A DNA stretch of 64,000 nt from Nitrospirota bacterium (lineage in GTDB: Bacteria; Nitrospirota; Nitrospiria; Nitrospirales; Nitrospiraceae). Position 1 is the stretch's first letter, and each line of letters begins with the position of its first letter. Positions 9,280 to 18,056 of this stretch are shown in pieces. Position numbers and translations under genes: made by a program. The notes below the pieces were generated by a model. That model did no database searches and had not been told where the DNA came from. It worked only from the letters and a program-made list of their open reading frames with translations. The stretch lies in contig JAUSMA010000015.1 in the NCBI GenBank assembly GCA_030645475.1, positions 186,001-250,000 on the forward strand, in the 5' to 3' direction.

Positions 9280-10659
9280 ATGAAAACGATAGGAAACTAT
9301 ATGATGCGTCTTGCCGGTTGTGTCGTCGCGTTCGCGCTCTGCCTGACTGCTGCCTGCGGAGGTGGCGGAGATAGCACATCCCAAGCACCCCCTACCCCAG
9401 CAGCCTCAGCCCCTGCAATCACCACCACCAGCTTTGCGGTAACAGCGGCCACGCTTGGCTATAGCCAGCCCGTTCAAGCCGCTGGAGGCAGCAATGCGGG
9501 GTATACTTGGTCAGTGATTGGCGGGGCCTTGCCGACCGGCATTTTTCTGAGCAGTGGGACACCCGCAGCGACACTGCGGGGCACTCCAACAGTTATAGGT
9601 ACATACCCGTTCAGGCTTCAGGTTCGAGATTCAAATGGGCAGGTTGGCACCCGTGATCTATCAATTGAGGTGAGACAGGCCGTTATCACCACCGTTGCTG
9701 GGACAGGAGTTCAAGGAGCCAGCGGGGACGGAGGACTGGCCACTTCCGCACAGCTGTATGGGCCATGGGGCGTTACCGTAGAGGCGGGAGGAAATTTCCT
9801 CATCGCGAATGCCACTATCCGACGGGTAGATGCTCAGAGCGGCATTATCACCACAGTGGCAGGGACAGAACTCATGGGGGCTCGCAACGTTGCCTTGGAC
9901 CCTTTGGGCAATCTCTACATTGCGGATCAGGGGAGTAACCTTATCCGCCAGGTGAATGCCCAGACGGGCATCGTCACCACTGTGGCGGGCACAGGATCTC
10001 TAGGTTGCGTTGGTCCGACGTGCTTTAGCGGGGATGGGGGCGCGGCTACTGCTGCACAGCTATGGAGGCCATGGGGCGTAGCCTGGCATGGCGTTCTCTA
10101 CATTGCTGATACGGAGAATCACAGCATCCGCCAGGTTAACCTCCAAACGGGCATTATCACCACCGTTGCTGGTAGGGGGTTCCAAGGCTACAACGGAGAT
10201 GGAATAGTGGCCACCACCGCAAGCCTGTTCACCCCTTTGGCCGTCGCTGCGGATACGGCAGGGAATCTCTTCATTGCCGATACACAGAATCATCGAATCC
10301 GCCGTGTCGATTTCCTCACCCGCATAATCACGACAGTCGCAGGAAATGGGGTTGGAGGCTTTAGTGGCGACGGCGGCCCAGCCACCGCCACCGCACTTTG
10401 GAACCCCTCTGGTGTTGCCATAGATGGGGCAGGAAATTTGCTGATTGTGGATCAATATAATAATCGCATTCGTTCAGTGAATGCACAGACTGGCATCATC
10501 ACTACGGTTGCCGGTGCGGGCACAGTTGGCTTTAACGGAGACAATCTTACGGCTACCGCAGCGCAGCTGTGGAACCCTTCTGGCGTGGCCATAGATGCGG
10601 CAGGGAGTCTGCTAATCGTAGACAATTTCAACAACCGCATCCGTCGTGTTGGGCCGTGA
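9280..10659 (+). CDS. NHL-repeat lipoprotein with an Ig-like domain
   Basis: This 459-residue protein has an N-terminal lipoprotein signal ending in LTAAC, followed by a Gly/Ser/Pro/Ala linker. Residues about 47-130 resemble a putative Ig-like (He_PIG) domain (YSQPVQAAGG, GTPTVIGTYPFRLQVRDSNG). From about residue 135 to the end are about six NHL-type blades, each with ITTVAGTG, an FSGDGG-like turn, ATAAQLWNPSGVA and NNRIRRV. A beta-propeller exposed at the cell surface or in the periplasm is expected. Its ligand is unknown. An internal start at the second Met pair (9301) is possible. It sits in a patchwork region with no operon partner. Confidence 0.85.
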   Translation: MKTIGNYMMRLAGCVVAFALCLTAACGGGGDSTSQAPPTPAASAPAITTTSFAVTAATLGYSQPVQAAGGSNAGYTWSVIGGALPTGIFLSSGTPAATLRGTPTVIGTYPFRLQVRDSNGQVGTRDLSIEVRQAVITTVAGTGVQGASGDGGLATSAQLYGPWGVTVEAGGNFLIANATIRRVDAQSGIITTVAGTELMGARNVALDPLGNLYIADQGSNLIRQVNAQTGIVTTVAGTGSLGCVGPTCFSGDGGAATAAQLWRPWGVAWHGVLYIADTENHSIRQVNLQTGIITTVAGRGFQGYNGDGIVATTASLFTPLAVAADTAGNLFIADTQNHRIRRVDFLTRIITTVAGNGVGGFSGDGGPATATALWNPSGVAIDGAGNLLIVDQYNNRIRSVNAQTGIITTVAGAGTVGFNGDNLTATAAQLWNPSGVAIDAAGSLLIVDNFNNRIRRVGP

Positions 10660-10682
10660 CGAATCTTATAGCAATCGAATCT

Positions 10683-10822
10683 TCAATGTTTATGCGCGGT
10701 CCTTCTCCTGTGATTTCCCTCCCACCGAACAATACACGTTATTCCCTGCGCCCTGCCTTGCAGGTTTAGCCCGTAGCCTTCTAGAGTGCCTACCTTGTGA
10801 GGTGCTTATGTCGTTAAGATTC
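10683..10822 (+). repeat. Duplicated 5' segment, copy 1 (upstream of the membrane protein at 10808)
   Basis: This 140-nt stretch matches 19129-19274 along its length. Shared landmarks in order are TTTATG, TCCTGTGA, CCTCCCACC, CAATACACGT, ATTCCC, CCCTTCTA-like and a final TTAAGATTC. It contains the leader, start codon and first codons of the following gene. At copy 2 the homologous start codon is followed by a stop, and a different gene begins. Confidence 0.6.
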
Positions 10823-11815
10823 CCCATCGCTCTCGTGCTTTTGATCCTCTGTCTCGCCGTGCCCGCATGGGCTGATTTTCAAGCGGCCTTGGATGCCTAC
10901 AACCATGGCGACTACGCAACTGCCTTAAGTGAAGTACTTCCAGTATGGCTTCCCCTCATTTCCACTATCCTAGCAGCCCTTTTTGCGCTTTCTTTGTTAA
11001 TCCAACGCTTTGAATCAGGATTGCCGCTGTACCGTAAAAAGCCAGAGATTGCCCTACGATCCGTCAATTCAGTAATCATGCGGTATTTAGCTAGGCAATC
11101 TCTTGAAGAGAACAAGTGGGTCAGAATACGATTGCTTGGCATGCCGGATTCGGAGGAGAAAGCAAAGGCAGCAGGCATGAAAGGCTACTTAAGCGTAAAG
11201 GTTGTTGAATGTTTTTCGTCCAGCTGCGAAACGATAGAATACTGTGAGAACGGACCACAGATGCGAATCCAGTATGCAGACGTTACTGAAGCTGCGATCG
11301 CCCCCGAGGAAGATATTTTTTTCGATAGATACTATTACAGAACTGGCATACGGCGAGTCCCAACCTATTTTTTTGACGGTATTTCCATCGTTATTGGCAT
11401 CGCATTCCTTCTTGGACTCTCTGGTTACTTTTGGGTTTGGTATCTAACAACGACCTACTCGGTTAGCGCCGAAATAGCCATTTGGTGGGTTGGGATCGCG
11501 CAGGCAATTACCTCGACGGGATTCGTCGTCTATAATTGGAGGGATAGCCCGCGTAATCTGTCGAATCTTTTGTTCGCTTCTATCTTCGGTATGATCCCGT
11601 TAGGTCTTCTTGGTCCAGGACTCGCGGGAATGTTCTTTTTAAGCCCTGGGTGGGCGCTTCCAATCTTAGCAGTACTTCTAACGGCAATGTATGTACTTGA
11701 CCGGCTCGGCATCATATGGAAAATTCAAGGCTATTTTTCCGAAAAACTATGGCCAGGGCTTATGGCAATCATCTTACTAATAGTTTGGGCGTTAATCGCT
11801 TGGCGGTTTCAATGA
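10808..11815 (+). CDS. Chimeric Sel1-N-terminus/polytopic membrane protein, truncated by IS30
   Basis: From ATG 10808 the protein is 335 residues; the frame continues upstream, but MSLRFPIALVLLILCLAVPAWA is a clear signal peptide. Residues about 22-40 (FQAALDAYNHGDYATALSE) match the first Sel1/TPR motif of the neighbour at 16385. The repeat then breaks off into an unrelated part with about six membrane segments and a soluble loop containing FSSSCETIEYCENG. The final codons and TGA stop overlap the left inverted repeat of the IS30 element, so the original C-terminus is probably lost. Function unknown. Confidence 0.65.
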   Translation: MSLRFPIALVLLILCLAVPAWADFQAALDAYNHGDYATALSEVLPVWLPLISTILAALFALSLLIQRFESGLPLYRKKPEIALRSVNSVIMRYLARQSLEENKWVRIRLLGMPDSEEKAKAAGMKGYLSVKVVECFSSSCETIEYCENGPQMRIQYADVTEAAIAPEEDIFFDRYYYRTGIRRVPTYFFDGISIVIGIAFLLGLSGYFWVWYLTTTYSVSAEIAIWWVGIAQAITSTGFVVYNWRDSPRNLSNLLFASIFGMIPLGLLGPGLAGMFFLSPGWALPILAVLLTAMYVLDRLGIIWKIQGYFSEKLWPGLMAIILLIVWALIAWRFQ

Positions 11816-12879
11816 CCAAGTGCAAAAAGCGCAGCTTGATGCTGCCTGAAATCGAACGCATCCGGGGTGAACAACGCTGCGGTACACTTGAAGCCCAGCG
11901 ACTTGCGTGGCCGGGTGTTCAGCTTCCAGGCTATCGCGGCCAGCTCTTCCTGCGTGAAGCCACTCAAGTCGCGGCCCTTGGGCAGATACTGCCGCAGCAG
12001 GCCGTTGGTGTGCTCGTTGATGCCTCGTTGCCAAGGACTATGCGGATCGGCGAAGTAGACCTTCGCCCCGGTGGCGTCCGTCAGCCGTTGATGCGCCGCC
12101 ATTTCCCGGCCCTGATCGTACGTCAGCGACAGCCGTTGTTGCGCCTCAATCCGATTGAGTACATGACTGAATCCGCTCAGCGCCGCCTCGGCACTGGCAT
12201 TGTCCATCCTGGACAGCACCGTGAACAAGGTCGTGCGCTCCACCAGCGTCCCGACGGCCGAGCGGTTCTGCGCCCCCTTGATGAGATCGCCTTCCCAGTG
12301 CCCCGGGATCAGCCGTTCCTCCACCTCCGGCGGCCGGTCATGAATGCTGACCATGTCAGGAATCCGTCCCCGCCGATCGTCGCCTCGCGCGCGGGGGCGC
12401 CGTTTGGCATGGCCGAAGCGCAACCAGCCGATCACGTCCGTCCGCAAGGCGCCACGGGGCATGGCGTAGATGGCGGTGTAGATCGTTTCGTGCGACACCT
12501 GCAGCGAGGGCGTATCCGGATGCACACCCGCCAGTGTACCCGCAATCTGCTCGGGCGAGTAGCCGGCCTTCAGGTAGCGGGTGACCTGGTCCTACAACGC
12601 GGTGTCGGGTCGCAAGCGACGCACCACACGCGGGGTGACCGCACAGGCGTGGGCGCGCGTCTGGGCCGCCGCGGCCCGGTAGCCGCCGGCGATTGGAGGT
12701 CGTCCGGGGACGCGGCGCGTGGTCGGTCGAGTCCAACCGTTGCGACGGAGTTCGCGAGACCGCGTCGAGGCCGAACGATTCAGCCCCCTGGCAATCGCCG
12801 CCGGCGTGAGGCCCCTCTCCAGTTGCGTGTGGATCATCGTGCGTTCGTGAACACTCAACTGCGTGTAGATGTTTCCCAT
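11809..12879 (-). pseudogene. IS30-family transposase with an in-frame TAG
   Basis: The N-terminal part has the IS30 HTH_38-like region (QLSVHERTMIHTQLERG, PAAIARGLNRSASTRSRELRRNG). It ends at a TAG (12592-12594), where a one-base change from TGG would restore the frame. The same frame resumes at DQVTRYLKAGYSPEQIAG. The DDE domain is well preserved, with GHWEGDLIKG carrying the first Asp and HSPWQRGINEHTNGLLRQYLPKG carrying the Glu. The catalytic core is therefore nearly intact and only the single nonsense codon blocks it. ATG 12879 is the likely start, although the frame extends to 12921. Confidence 0.85.
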
Positions 12880-12932
12880 GCAACATATTCTCCCAAACAT
12901 ATTCTCCCAAATATGTTGCACTTGGTGTTTGA
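11809..12932 (-). mobile_element. IS30-family insertion sequence, inactivated by a nonsense codon
   Basis: The ends 11809-11825 (TCAATGACCAAGTGCAA) and 12916-12932 are inverted repeats of 17 bp with two mismatches. The transposase fills the element and its stop codon lies in the left repeat. I see no obvious target-site duplication beside the ends. Near the right end, 12880-12915 carries two direct ACATATTCTCCCAAA copies and an inverted ATATGTTGCA. Total length is about 1.12 kb, short but typical for the family. Confidence 0.8.
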
Positions 12933-12989
12933 GCGCGCCCTGCCTTAACTAAACAGCTGCGTAAAGAATTCACAAGACTTGAAACTGCG

Positions 12990-13721
12990 TTAAACAGTCT
13001 TCGATGCTTCGATAATAGCCTTCATTTGTTGCTGAATTTTGTCCCACGAATTTTCCATTCCTGGTTCTTCGCCTAACATTGCCGCAATCTTCTCCTCACC
13101 ACCGGGAGCCAGAATAGCAGCTGCTGCTCTTTCCAGGGGTTCATCAGAACATGCGTCAGGATTGAAGTTAAGAACCTTTCCCGCCCATTCTGCGGCAGCC
13201 CTGTAGTCTCCCAACTTGAACAGCACCAGTGCCATGGTAGACCATGCCGTATATGCTCTGGGATGGAGAAGTAGTGCTAGTTCAAGTGCCATCTTGGCCG
13301 GTTGCAGCTGATCTGCATTAGCCATCGCATTGGCATAGCGAATAAGTGGTAGTGCTGCTGTGCCAAGCCATGTGTCAACCGTAAAATCTGGATTATTGGC
13401 GAGCGCAACGTAAAGTTTTGAAAGGGAACAGATATTGTTTCTGAGAATTCCTGTTCGCTCACAAAGGATGATAAATCTTACTACCATTTCTCTACTGCCA
13501 AGCCGGACTGACAGTGCTTTTAAGAATGTCGGTGGTAATGTCTTCCAGATCCCCCTGCTGATAAACATCTCATAAAGGCACTCCTCTTCGGTGAGGCCCT
13601 TGTGCTTAAAGGTGTTGTAGACGAAAAGCAACGCTCTAGCCGTCCACTTGGGACCGCCAAACCATCCAAGCACAAACCAGGTCGCTACGGCAGCGAGTAG
13701 AATCCAAAAGGCGGTCTGCAT
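12990..13721 (-). CDS. Membrane-anchored TPR-type hypothetical protein
   Basis: This 243-residue protein begins with one hydrophobic segment (FWILLAAVATWFVLGWFGG), probably an N-terminal anchor. The rest is helical. Residues about 150-195 (MALELALLLHPRAYTAWSTMALVLFKLGDYRAAAEWAGKVLNFNP) form a clear tetratricopeptide-like pair. The likely topology is an inner-membrane anchor with a cytoplasmic or periplasmic helical domain that binds a partner. No specific family is recognised. Its stop is about 58 nt from the IS30 end, so the gene itself seems undisturbed. Confidence 0.7.
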   Translation of the reverse strand: MQTAFWILLAAVATWFVLGWFGGPKWTARALLFVYNTFKHKGLTEEECLYEMFISRGIWKTLPPTFLKALSVRLGSREMVVRFIILCERTGILRNNICSLSKLYVALANNPDFTVDTWLGTAALPLIRYANAMANADQLQPAKMALELALLLHPRAYTAWSTMALVLFKLGDYRAAAEWAGKVLNFNPDACSDEPLERAAAAILAPGGEEKIAAMLGEEPGMENSWDKIQQQMKAIIEASKTV

Positions 13722-13841
13722 GTTGGCTTTCGTTTCCGAGGTGCAGGTTAGAGAACTGACGTTTTGCTATATTACAAGTTCCATCTCATGAAATTAATTT
13801 ATCAAGTATGCGCCAGGGAATAGCCGAGGACAACTACTCAG

Positions 13842-14363
13842 TTGAATATCTTTAACCTAACTAAACCGTCAATCATCGACCCTATTGTATTCGCTACCAT
13901 TGCTCCGCCAACCAATATGGCTGGCTTTAAAGCGTGGATAGAGTGCATATTGGCTGAAAGTATTCAACGTGTAGTGTGCCTACTTCCGCCAGACCAGTTA
14001 CAAGACTTTAGCAGCCTACCGGGAGGCCTTTTAGTTCAATTGCATGAGCAATTCGGTGAAGCCAATGTATGTTGGGCTCCAATCAAGGAACTACATTACG
14101 CCGACCTAAGCACTCTGCGCTGCATCTTGGATTTCCTGGAAGATTCTGCTTTACGCAAACAAAAGGTTGTCGTCCACTGTCTGGCCGGGCTAGGACGAAC
14201 AGGTCATGTCTTGGCAGCCTGGCTGGTCAGCCATCACGGCCTCTCCATCCAAGATGCCATCGCTAAAATGATCGCACTCGGCAGAGACCCTTGGGAGGCT
14301 GTAGCCTATGGAAATGCACGTCAAGAGGACCTGGAAAAGCTGCTAGCTCATTTTTTAAAATAG
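13842..14363 (+). CDS. Protein tyrosine/dual-specificity phosphatase-like protein
   Basis: This 173-residue protein contains the P-loop signature HCLAGLGRTG, with nucleophile Cys113 and Arg119 (HCx5R). A candidate general acid is Asp88 in HYADLSTL. It resembles prokaryotic dual-specificity or cyclin-dependent-kinase-inhibitor-3-type phosphatases. It would dephosphorylate a phosphotyrosine or other phosphate ester; its substrate is unknown. It stands alone between an oppositely oriented TPR gene and a thermonuclease pseudogene. Confidence 0.85.
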   Translation: MNIFNLTKPSIIDPIVFATIAPPTNMAGFKAWIECILAESIQRVVCLLPPDQLQDFSSLPGGLLVQLHEQFGEANVCWAPIKELHYADLSTLRCILDFLEDSALRKQKVVVHCLAGLGRTGHVLAAWLVSHHGLSIQDAIAKMIALGRDPWEAVAYGNARQEDLEKLLAHFLK

Positions 14364-14444
14364 GGTTCATTCACGCTCGATCTGCTTCATGAGGTATTGA
14401 GCTAACGCCTATGCGTCAATTGCCATGAACTTCTCTGTGGCCTC

Positions 14445-14858
14445 GCCATCGCCGTCCTCGACGGCGATACCTTCGAATTTCTACACAACCACCAACCTGA
14501 ACACATCCGCCTCAGTGGCATCGATTCCCCAGAGAAAGGCCAGGCCTACGGCAAGCGAGCGAAGCAAACCGCCTCTGACATTGCCTTCGGGAAAGATGTG
14601 ACCATCCAGCCCCACGGCCACGACAAGTACGAGCGAACCATTGGGGAGGTGATCCTGCCCGACGGCATGAACTTGAATCAGGAACTCGTCAAGTAGGGCT
14701 GGTGCTGGTGGTATCGGAAGTATGCGCCAGGGGATACGGTGCTGGAGGGGCTAGAGAACGAAGCGCGAGAGGGGCGGAGAGGCTTATGGGCTGATCCGCA
14801 GCCGGTGCCGCCGTGGATCTACCGAAAAGCAAGGAGGGGGCAGTCCCTTGAAAGGTGA
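14445..14858 (+). pseudogene. Thermonuclease pseudogene (copy 2)
   Basis: The DNA closely matches the intact thermonuclease gene at 7876. The frame reads VLDGDTFEFLHN, IRLSGIDSPEK, then DKYERTIGEV and NQELVK, followed by TAG (14694-14696) where the intact copy has a CAA glutamine codon. After the stop the frame continues through [18 protein letters not shown] to a TGA at 14856. No in-frame Met or signal peptide remains at the 5' end, so both ends of function are lost. High similarity in the 3' half suggests a recent duplication. Confidence 0.88.
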
Positions 14859-14902
14859 CGCCGTAAGGCATACCATTTACGACTCATTGCGGGACACCGG
14901 CT

Positions 14903-15565
14903 ATGCCCCTCGACTATCGACTCTCCCCTGACAGCCCCTTACTTCGTGAGGGAGTCTTTGAACGTATTACTCAGAAGCCCTGCAATGGAGGCCTCTACGA
15001 CGCCGAGCTTGAATCGGAGTTAACCCTCAACAGGGTTCAGGGGCTCACGCACAAAGACCCTGCCCGAAACGATAGAGTCCGTTCACTAATGCAGGTCGAT
15101 GAATACCTGGCACTCCTTAGTTTTCCAGGGGTGGTGTGGTTTGTCTCCCAAAGACCGGGCATTGAACCGAATCAAGCAGCGGTGGCCGTGCTCTCAGGGA
15201 TGCCGTGGCCCCTATGGACCCGGGGACAACGCACACAATTACTCCTGAGCGTTTCAATGAATCAAGCAAAGTTCCTCAAAGAACTCTTCCAGCAACGGGC
15301 GGATGACCTTTCCTTGTATCTTTTAAGAAAGTACTCTTTCCCCAGTATCACTGAGACTGATGAACCGCAGGACCGCATTATGGATGGCTGGGTAAAGGAG
15401 CTTACCCGAAGACAACGGCAAGCAGCGTATGCATGGAAGAACTTGGCACGGCGAACACGGCAGGATGAGCGGGTCGTCTGTCAGACGGTCCGTGCCTTGC
15501 AGAACTACCTCAGCTGCCTTGACCGATATAGATGGCACGAGACCCTTTCTCAGCAGGAGAAATGA
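14903..15565 (+). CDS. Hypothetical protein
   Basis: This 220-residue protein belongs to no family I recognise. It is rich in charged and aromatic residues, with no signal peptide or membrane segment. The segment FPGVVWFVSQRPGIEPNQAAVAVLSG is the most ordered-looking part, and the C-terminal half (LTRRQRQAAYAWKNLARRTRQDERVV) is strongly basic and helical, so nucleic-acid binding is conceivable but unproven. Its TGA overlaps the ATG of the following Sel1 gene (ATGA at 15562-15565), which suggests translational coupling and a shared role. Confidence 0.65.
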   Translation: MPLDYRLSPDSPLLREGVFERITQKPCNGGLYDAELESELTLNRVQGLTHKDPARNDRVRSLMQVDEYLALLSFPGVVWFVSQRPGIEPNQAAVAVLSGMPWPLWTRGQRTQLLLSVSMNQAKFLKELFQQRADDLSLYLLRKYSFPSITETDEPQDRIMDGWVKELTRRQRQAAYAWKNLARRTRQDERVVCQTVRALQNYLSCLDRYRWHETLSQQEK

Positions 15566-16218
15566 TTAACATGGCAATCCGTCACTGGCACCTTTCGATT
15601 ATCATCGGCTGCTGGTCCATTTTCTCGACCAGTTCGCCAGTCTTAGCGAACTTTGATACAGCCCTTATTGCCTACAAGAATGGGAATTTCACTGAAGCGT
15701 TCAAGCAACTCCAGCCCCTCGAAGAGCAAAGTCATCCTCAATCCCAGTTATTACTGGGGGTTATGTACTTGGAGGGCGAAGGTGTAAAACGGAATTACCA
15801 AACCGCTGCTCAATGGTTTCGGAAGAGCGCAGAACAGGGAGATGAAATAGCTGAATTTAACCTGGGATTACTGTACGAACGTGGCAAAGGCGTGCCCCGT
15901 GATATGTCCCAGGCGGTCTATTGGTACCGTTGGGCGGCTGAGGGTAGTCACCCGGACGCACAATTCCGTCTAGCCCGGCTGTATGTGACTGGAAAAGGTG
16001 TTAAGAGGGATACGGTGGAAGCGCTGGTGTGGCTTCATCTTGCTGCACGACTAGGACAGGAAGACGCATTGTTTCACTTGGCTCGACTGGCCCAGCAAAT
16101 GACGAAGGCGCAGGTTGCCGAAGCACAGCGCCAAGTCAAAGAATGGAAGGCACTGTCACCAGTACAACTTGATTATCTGTTTTCAAAAGAGTGGGCACGG
16201 AATCTTAACATCGAATGA
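15562..16218 (+). CDS. Sel1-repeat periplasmic protein
   Basis: From ATG 15562, which overlaps the previous stop and follows an AGGAGA ribosome binding site, the protein has 218 residues. A signal peptide (about residues 1-30, ending near SSPVLA) precedes about four Sel1 repeats of 36 residues. The repeats have the usual pattern: AQLLLGVMYLEGEGVKRNY, AEFNLGLLYERGKGV, AQFRLARLYVTGKGV. Sel1 proteins act as scaffolds for protein complexes. The C-terminal tail ends in a short helical region (PVQLDYLFSKEWARN). It is one of several related Sel1 genes in this region. Confidence 0.85.
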   Translation: MINMAIRHWHLSIIIGCWSIFSTSSPVLANFDTALIAYKNGNFTEAFKQLQPLEEQSHPQSQLLLGVMYLEGEGVKRNYQTAAQWFRKSAEQGDEIAEFNLGLLYERGKGVPRDMSQAVYWYRWAAEGSHPDAQFRLARLYVTGKGVKRDTVEALVWLHLAARLGQEDALFHLARLAQQMTKAQVAEAQRQVKEWKALSPVQLDYLFSKEWARNLNIE

Positions 16219-16250
16219 AATATTCCTACCTCCGCTGCGCAACCTTAAAC

Positions 16251-16290
16251 CTGACATTTCTACTTGCGGAGAAAGCGGACATTTCTAAAT
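16251..16290. repeat. Possible IS terminal remnant with repeated GACATTTCTA
   Basis: GACATTTCTA occurs twice, about 27 nt apart, separated by a CTTGCGGAGAAAGCG segment. Repeated short blocks of this sort are seen at the ends of IS21-like elements. No transposase sequence is next to it, so this is a weak call. Confidence 0.2.
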
Positions 16291-16384
16291 TGGGTTGACA
16301 GACTTGAGGCATTGCCTTGACTCCTCGACACGAACGCCCTAGCTTTTCGCGTGAGTAACTGAAATCACCGAGGGTGAACGGTCC

Positions 16385-18055
16385 ATGATTCTTGTTCGCG
16401 CCATCGCCCTTGCATTCTCAATCATCTGTCTTGCCACTTCCGCATGGGCCAACCTCCAAGCAGACAATGACGCCTATAAGAGTGGCGACTACGCAACTGC
16501 CTTGAGTGAATGGCGACCGCTAGCTGAGCAGGCACATGCCGTCGCCCAGTACAACCTCGGCTGGCTGTATTTTAAAGGTCAGGGTGTGCCCCGGGACTAT
16601 GCTCAAGCGCGGCATTGGTGGAAGAAAGCCGCGGCCCAGGGACAGGCAGAAGCACAGCTTGCCTTGGCGCAGATGTATGAACGGGGGGAAGGGGTCAAGC
16701 TGGACTACACCAAAGCTGCCTCCTGGTACCGATTGGCGGCGGAACAAGAAGTTGCAGAGGCTCAATTTCGCCTGGGTCAGTACTACACCTCAGGGCTTGG
16801 AGTCGAAACGGACGAAAAAATATCAGGGCTGTGGTATCGGTTGGCCGCTAGGCAGGGACATGAAGAGGCGATACAGGCTGTCGGCCAAGAATTGACTACC
16901 GACGAAGTAGCACAACTAGAAGAGTTTTCCCGAAGCTGGAAACCCATGTCATCAGCTCAGCTGGATGAAATGCTACGAGAAGAAGGGAAACTCACGGTAA
17001 CTGCGTCAGGAGAATATGGGCCTTTGTCTGCTGAACGCAGATGGCAACTTGCTATATTTGTTGTCGGTGCCGGGATCAGCACCTACATAATTTGTGGGCT
17101 TTTCTGGCTCCGCTTCAACAAGAAGAAGCCAGCTCCCTATCAGATTATGGCTTCTGATGCTGTGGTGATCCTCCTTTGGCCACTAGGTTTCTACAATGCG
17201 CATCTTCGGAAGTACTGGGCTCAAGACCGTTTCAGAATTTCTGACCCTGAGGCCAAAACCGGCATAGAATCCGTTGGATTTATCCAAAAATTCGGGTCAC
17301 ACAGTAGAATTACCGTAAAAAGTTGGAAGGAAGCCCTATCAAGAGCCCAAAATTTAGCATCTACATTAAACCATAGCGTTTATATTACTGACTCCGCGAA
17401 ATACGATAACGATATTCTTGGTGGATACTGGAATCGACTGTATTGCGTAGAGGCTTCAGGCGAGGTCAGGATCATCTCTGTTAGCCCATCTCGTGTTATC
17501 AGAAAATGTAAACCGGAAAAGACAAGGCAAGACAGTTCTGGCGCAGCCGGAGCGGGAGCCAACGTGAAACAACCATTGGGAGCCGCTCAGAAAATTTCAA
17601 CGGACATCTTGATAACCTTTCTGCATCCTTGGGTTCTAAAGGGGATCGCCACACTTGTCGGATTGGCAGGCTGGGGAATTCGGGGAGGAATTGCAGCCTT
17701 CGGTATTGCTTGGTGTGCCACTATGATTATCGGGAATGTTGTCAGGTGGATTGATGGAGGGATTCCGCCCAGATTCGCCCTGAGGCATGAAGCCAAGAGC
17801 ATCCTGGAAGCACACCGAGAAACAGCAATTGCGGCATATCCTGGATTAAATGACCATGCTTTGCAAAACGCTATCGTGGGCAAGATTGAGGAAATATGCA
17901 GAGCTGCAGGAGACCAGAGTTATGGTGAGCTGATGGACGCTGCCGAGCGGCTTAAGAAGGAAGAAATAAACCCATTACGTCGCGACCTAATTACTGCGAT
18001 TTGGACGCATATGGAGCGTAACATAATGGTGGCGCTAGGCCTTACCCCCCAATGA
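16385..18055 (+). CDS. Sel1-repeat protein with a C-terminal membrane module
   Basis: This 556-residue protein has a signal peptide ending near SAWA. About four Sel1 repeats follow (residues about 35-180), for example AQYNLGWLYFKGQGVPRDYAQARHWWKKAAAQG. Membrane segments come next at about 220-243 and 258-277, then a soluble part (290-400) and a long hydrophobic Gly-rich stretch (about 405-455). The tail is helical (YPGLNDHALQNAIVGKIEEICRAAG). I do not recognise the second half. Its stop lies 1 nt before that of the convergent lipoprotein gene. Its first Sel1 motif matches that of the gene at 10808. Confidence 0.8.
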   Translation: MILVRAIALAFSIICLATSAWANLQADNDAYKSGDYATALSEWRPLAEQAHAVAQYNLGWLYFKGQGVPRDYAQARHWWKKAAAQGQAEAQLALAQMYERGEGVKLDYTKAASWYRLAAEQEVAEAQFRLGQYYTSGLGVETDEKISGLWYRLAARQGHEEAIQAVGQELTTDEVAQLEEFSRSWKPMSSAQLDEMLREEGKLTVTASGEYGPLSAERRWQLAIFVVGAGISTYIICGLFWLRFNKKKPAPYQIMASDAVVILLWPLGFYNAHLRKYWAQDRFRISDPEAKTGIESVGFIQKFGSHSRITVKSWKEALSRAQNLASTLNHSVYITDSAKYDNDILGGYWNRLYCVEASGEVRIISVSPSRVIRKCKPEKTRQDSSGAAGAGANVKQPLGAAQKISTDILITFLHPWVLKGIATLVGLAGWGIRGGIAAFGIAWCATMIIGNVVRWIDGGIPPRFALRHEAKSILEAHRETAIAAYPGLNDHALQNAIVGKIEEICRAAGDQSYGELMDAAERLKKEEINPLRRDLITAIWTHMERNIMVALGLTPQ

Positions 18056-18056
18056 C

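Noticed and set aside
11716..12948. 410-codon plus-strand ORF across the IS element
   Set aside because: Antisense of the IS30 transposase; the minus frame has a DDE domain.
14398..14430. Second attC site at CTAACGCC
   Set aside because: The R-box fits poorly and no partner arm is found nearby.
16294..16325. TTGACA as a -35 box before the 16385 gene
   Set aside because: No acceptable -10 at the expected spacing.
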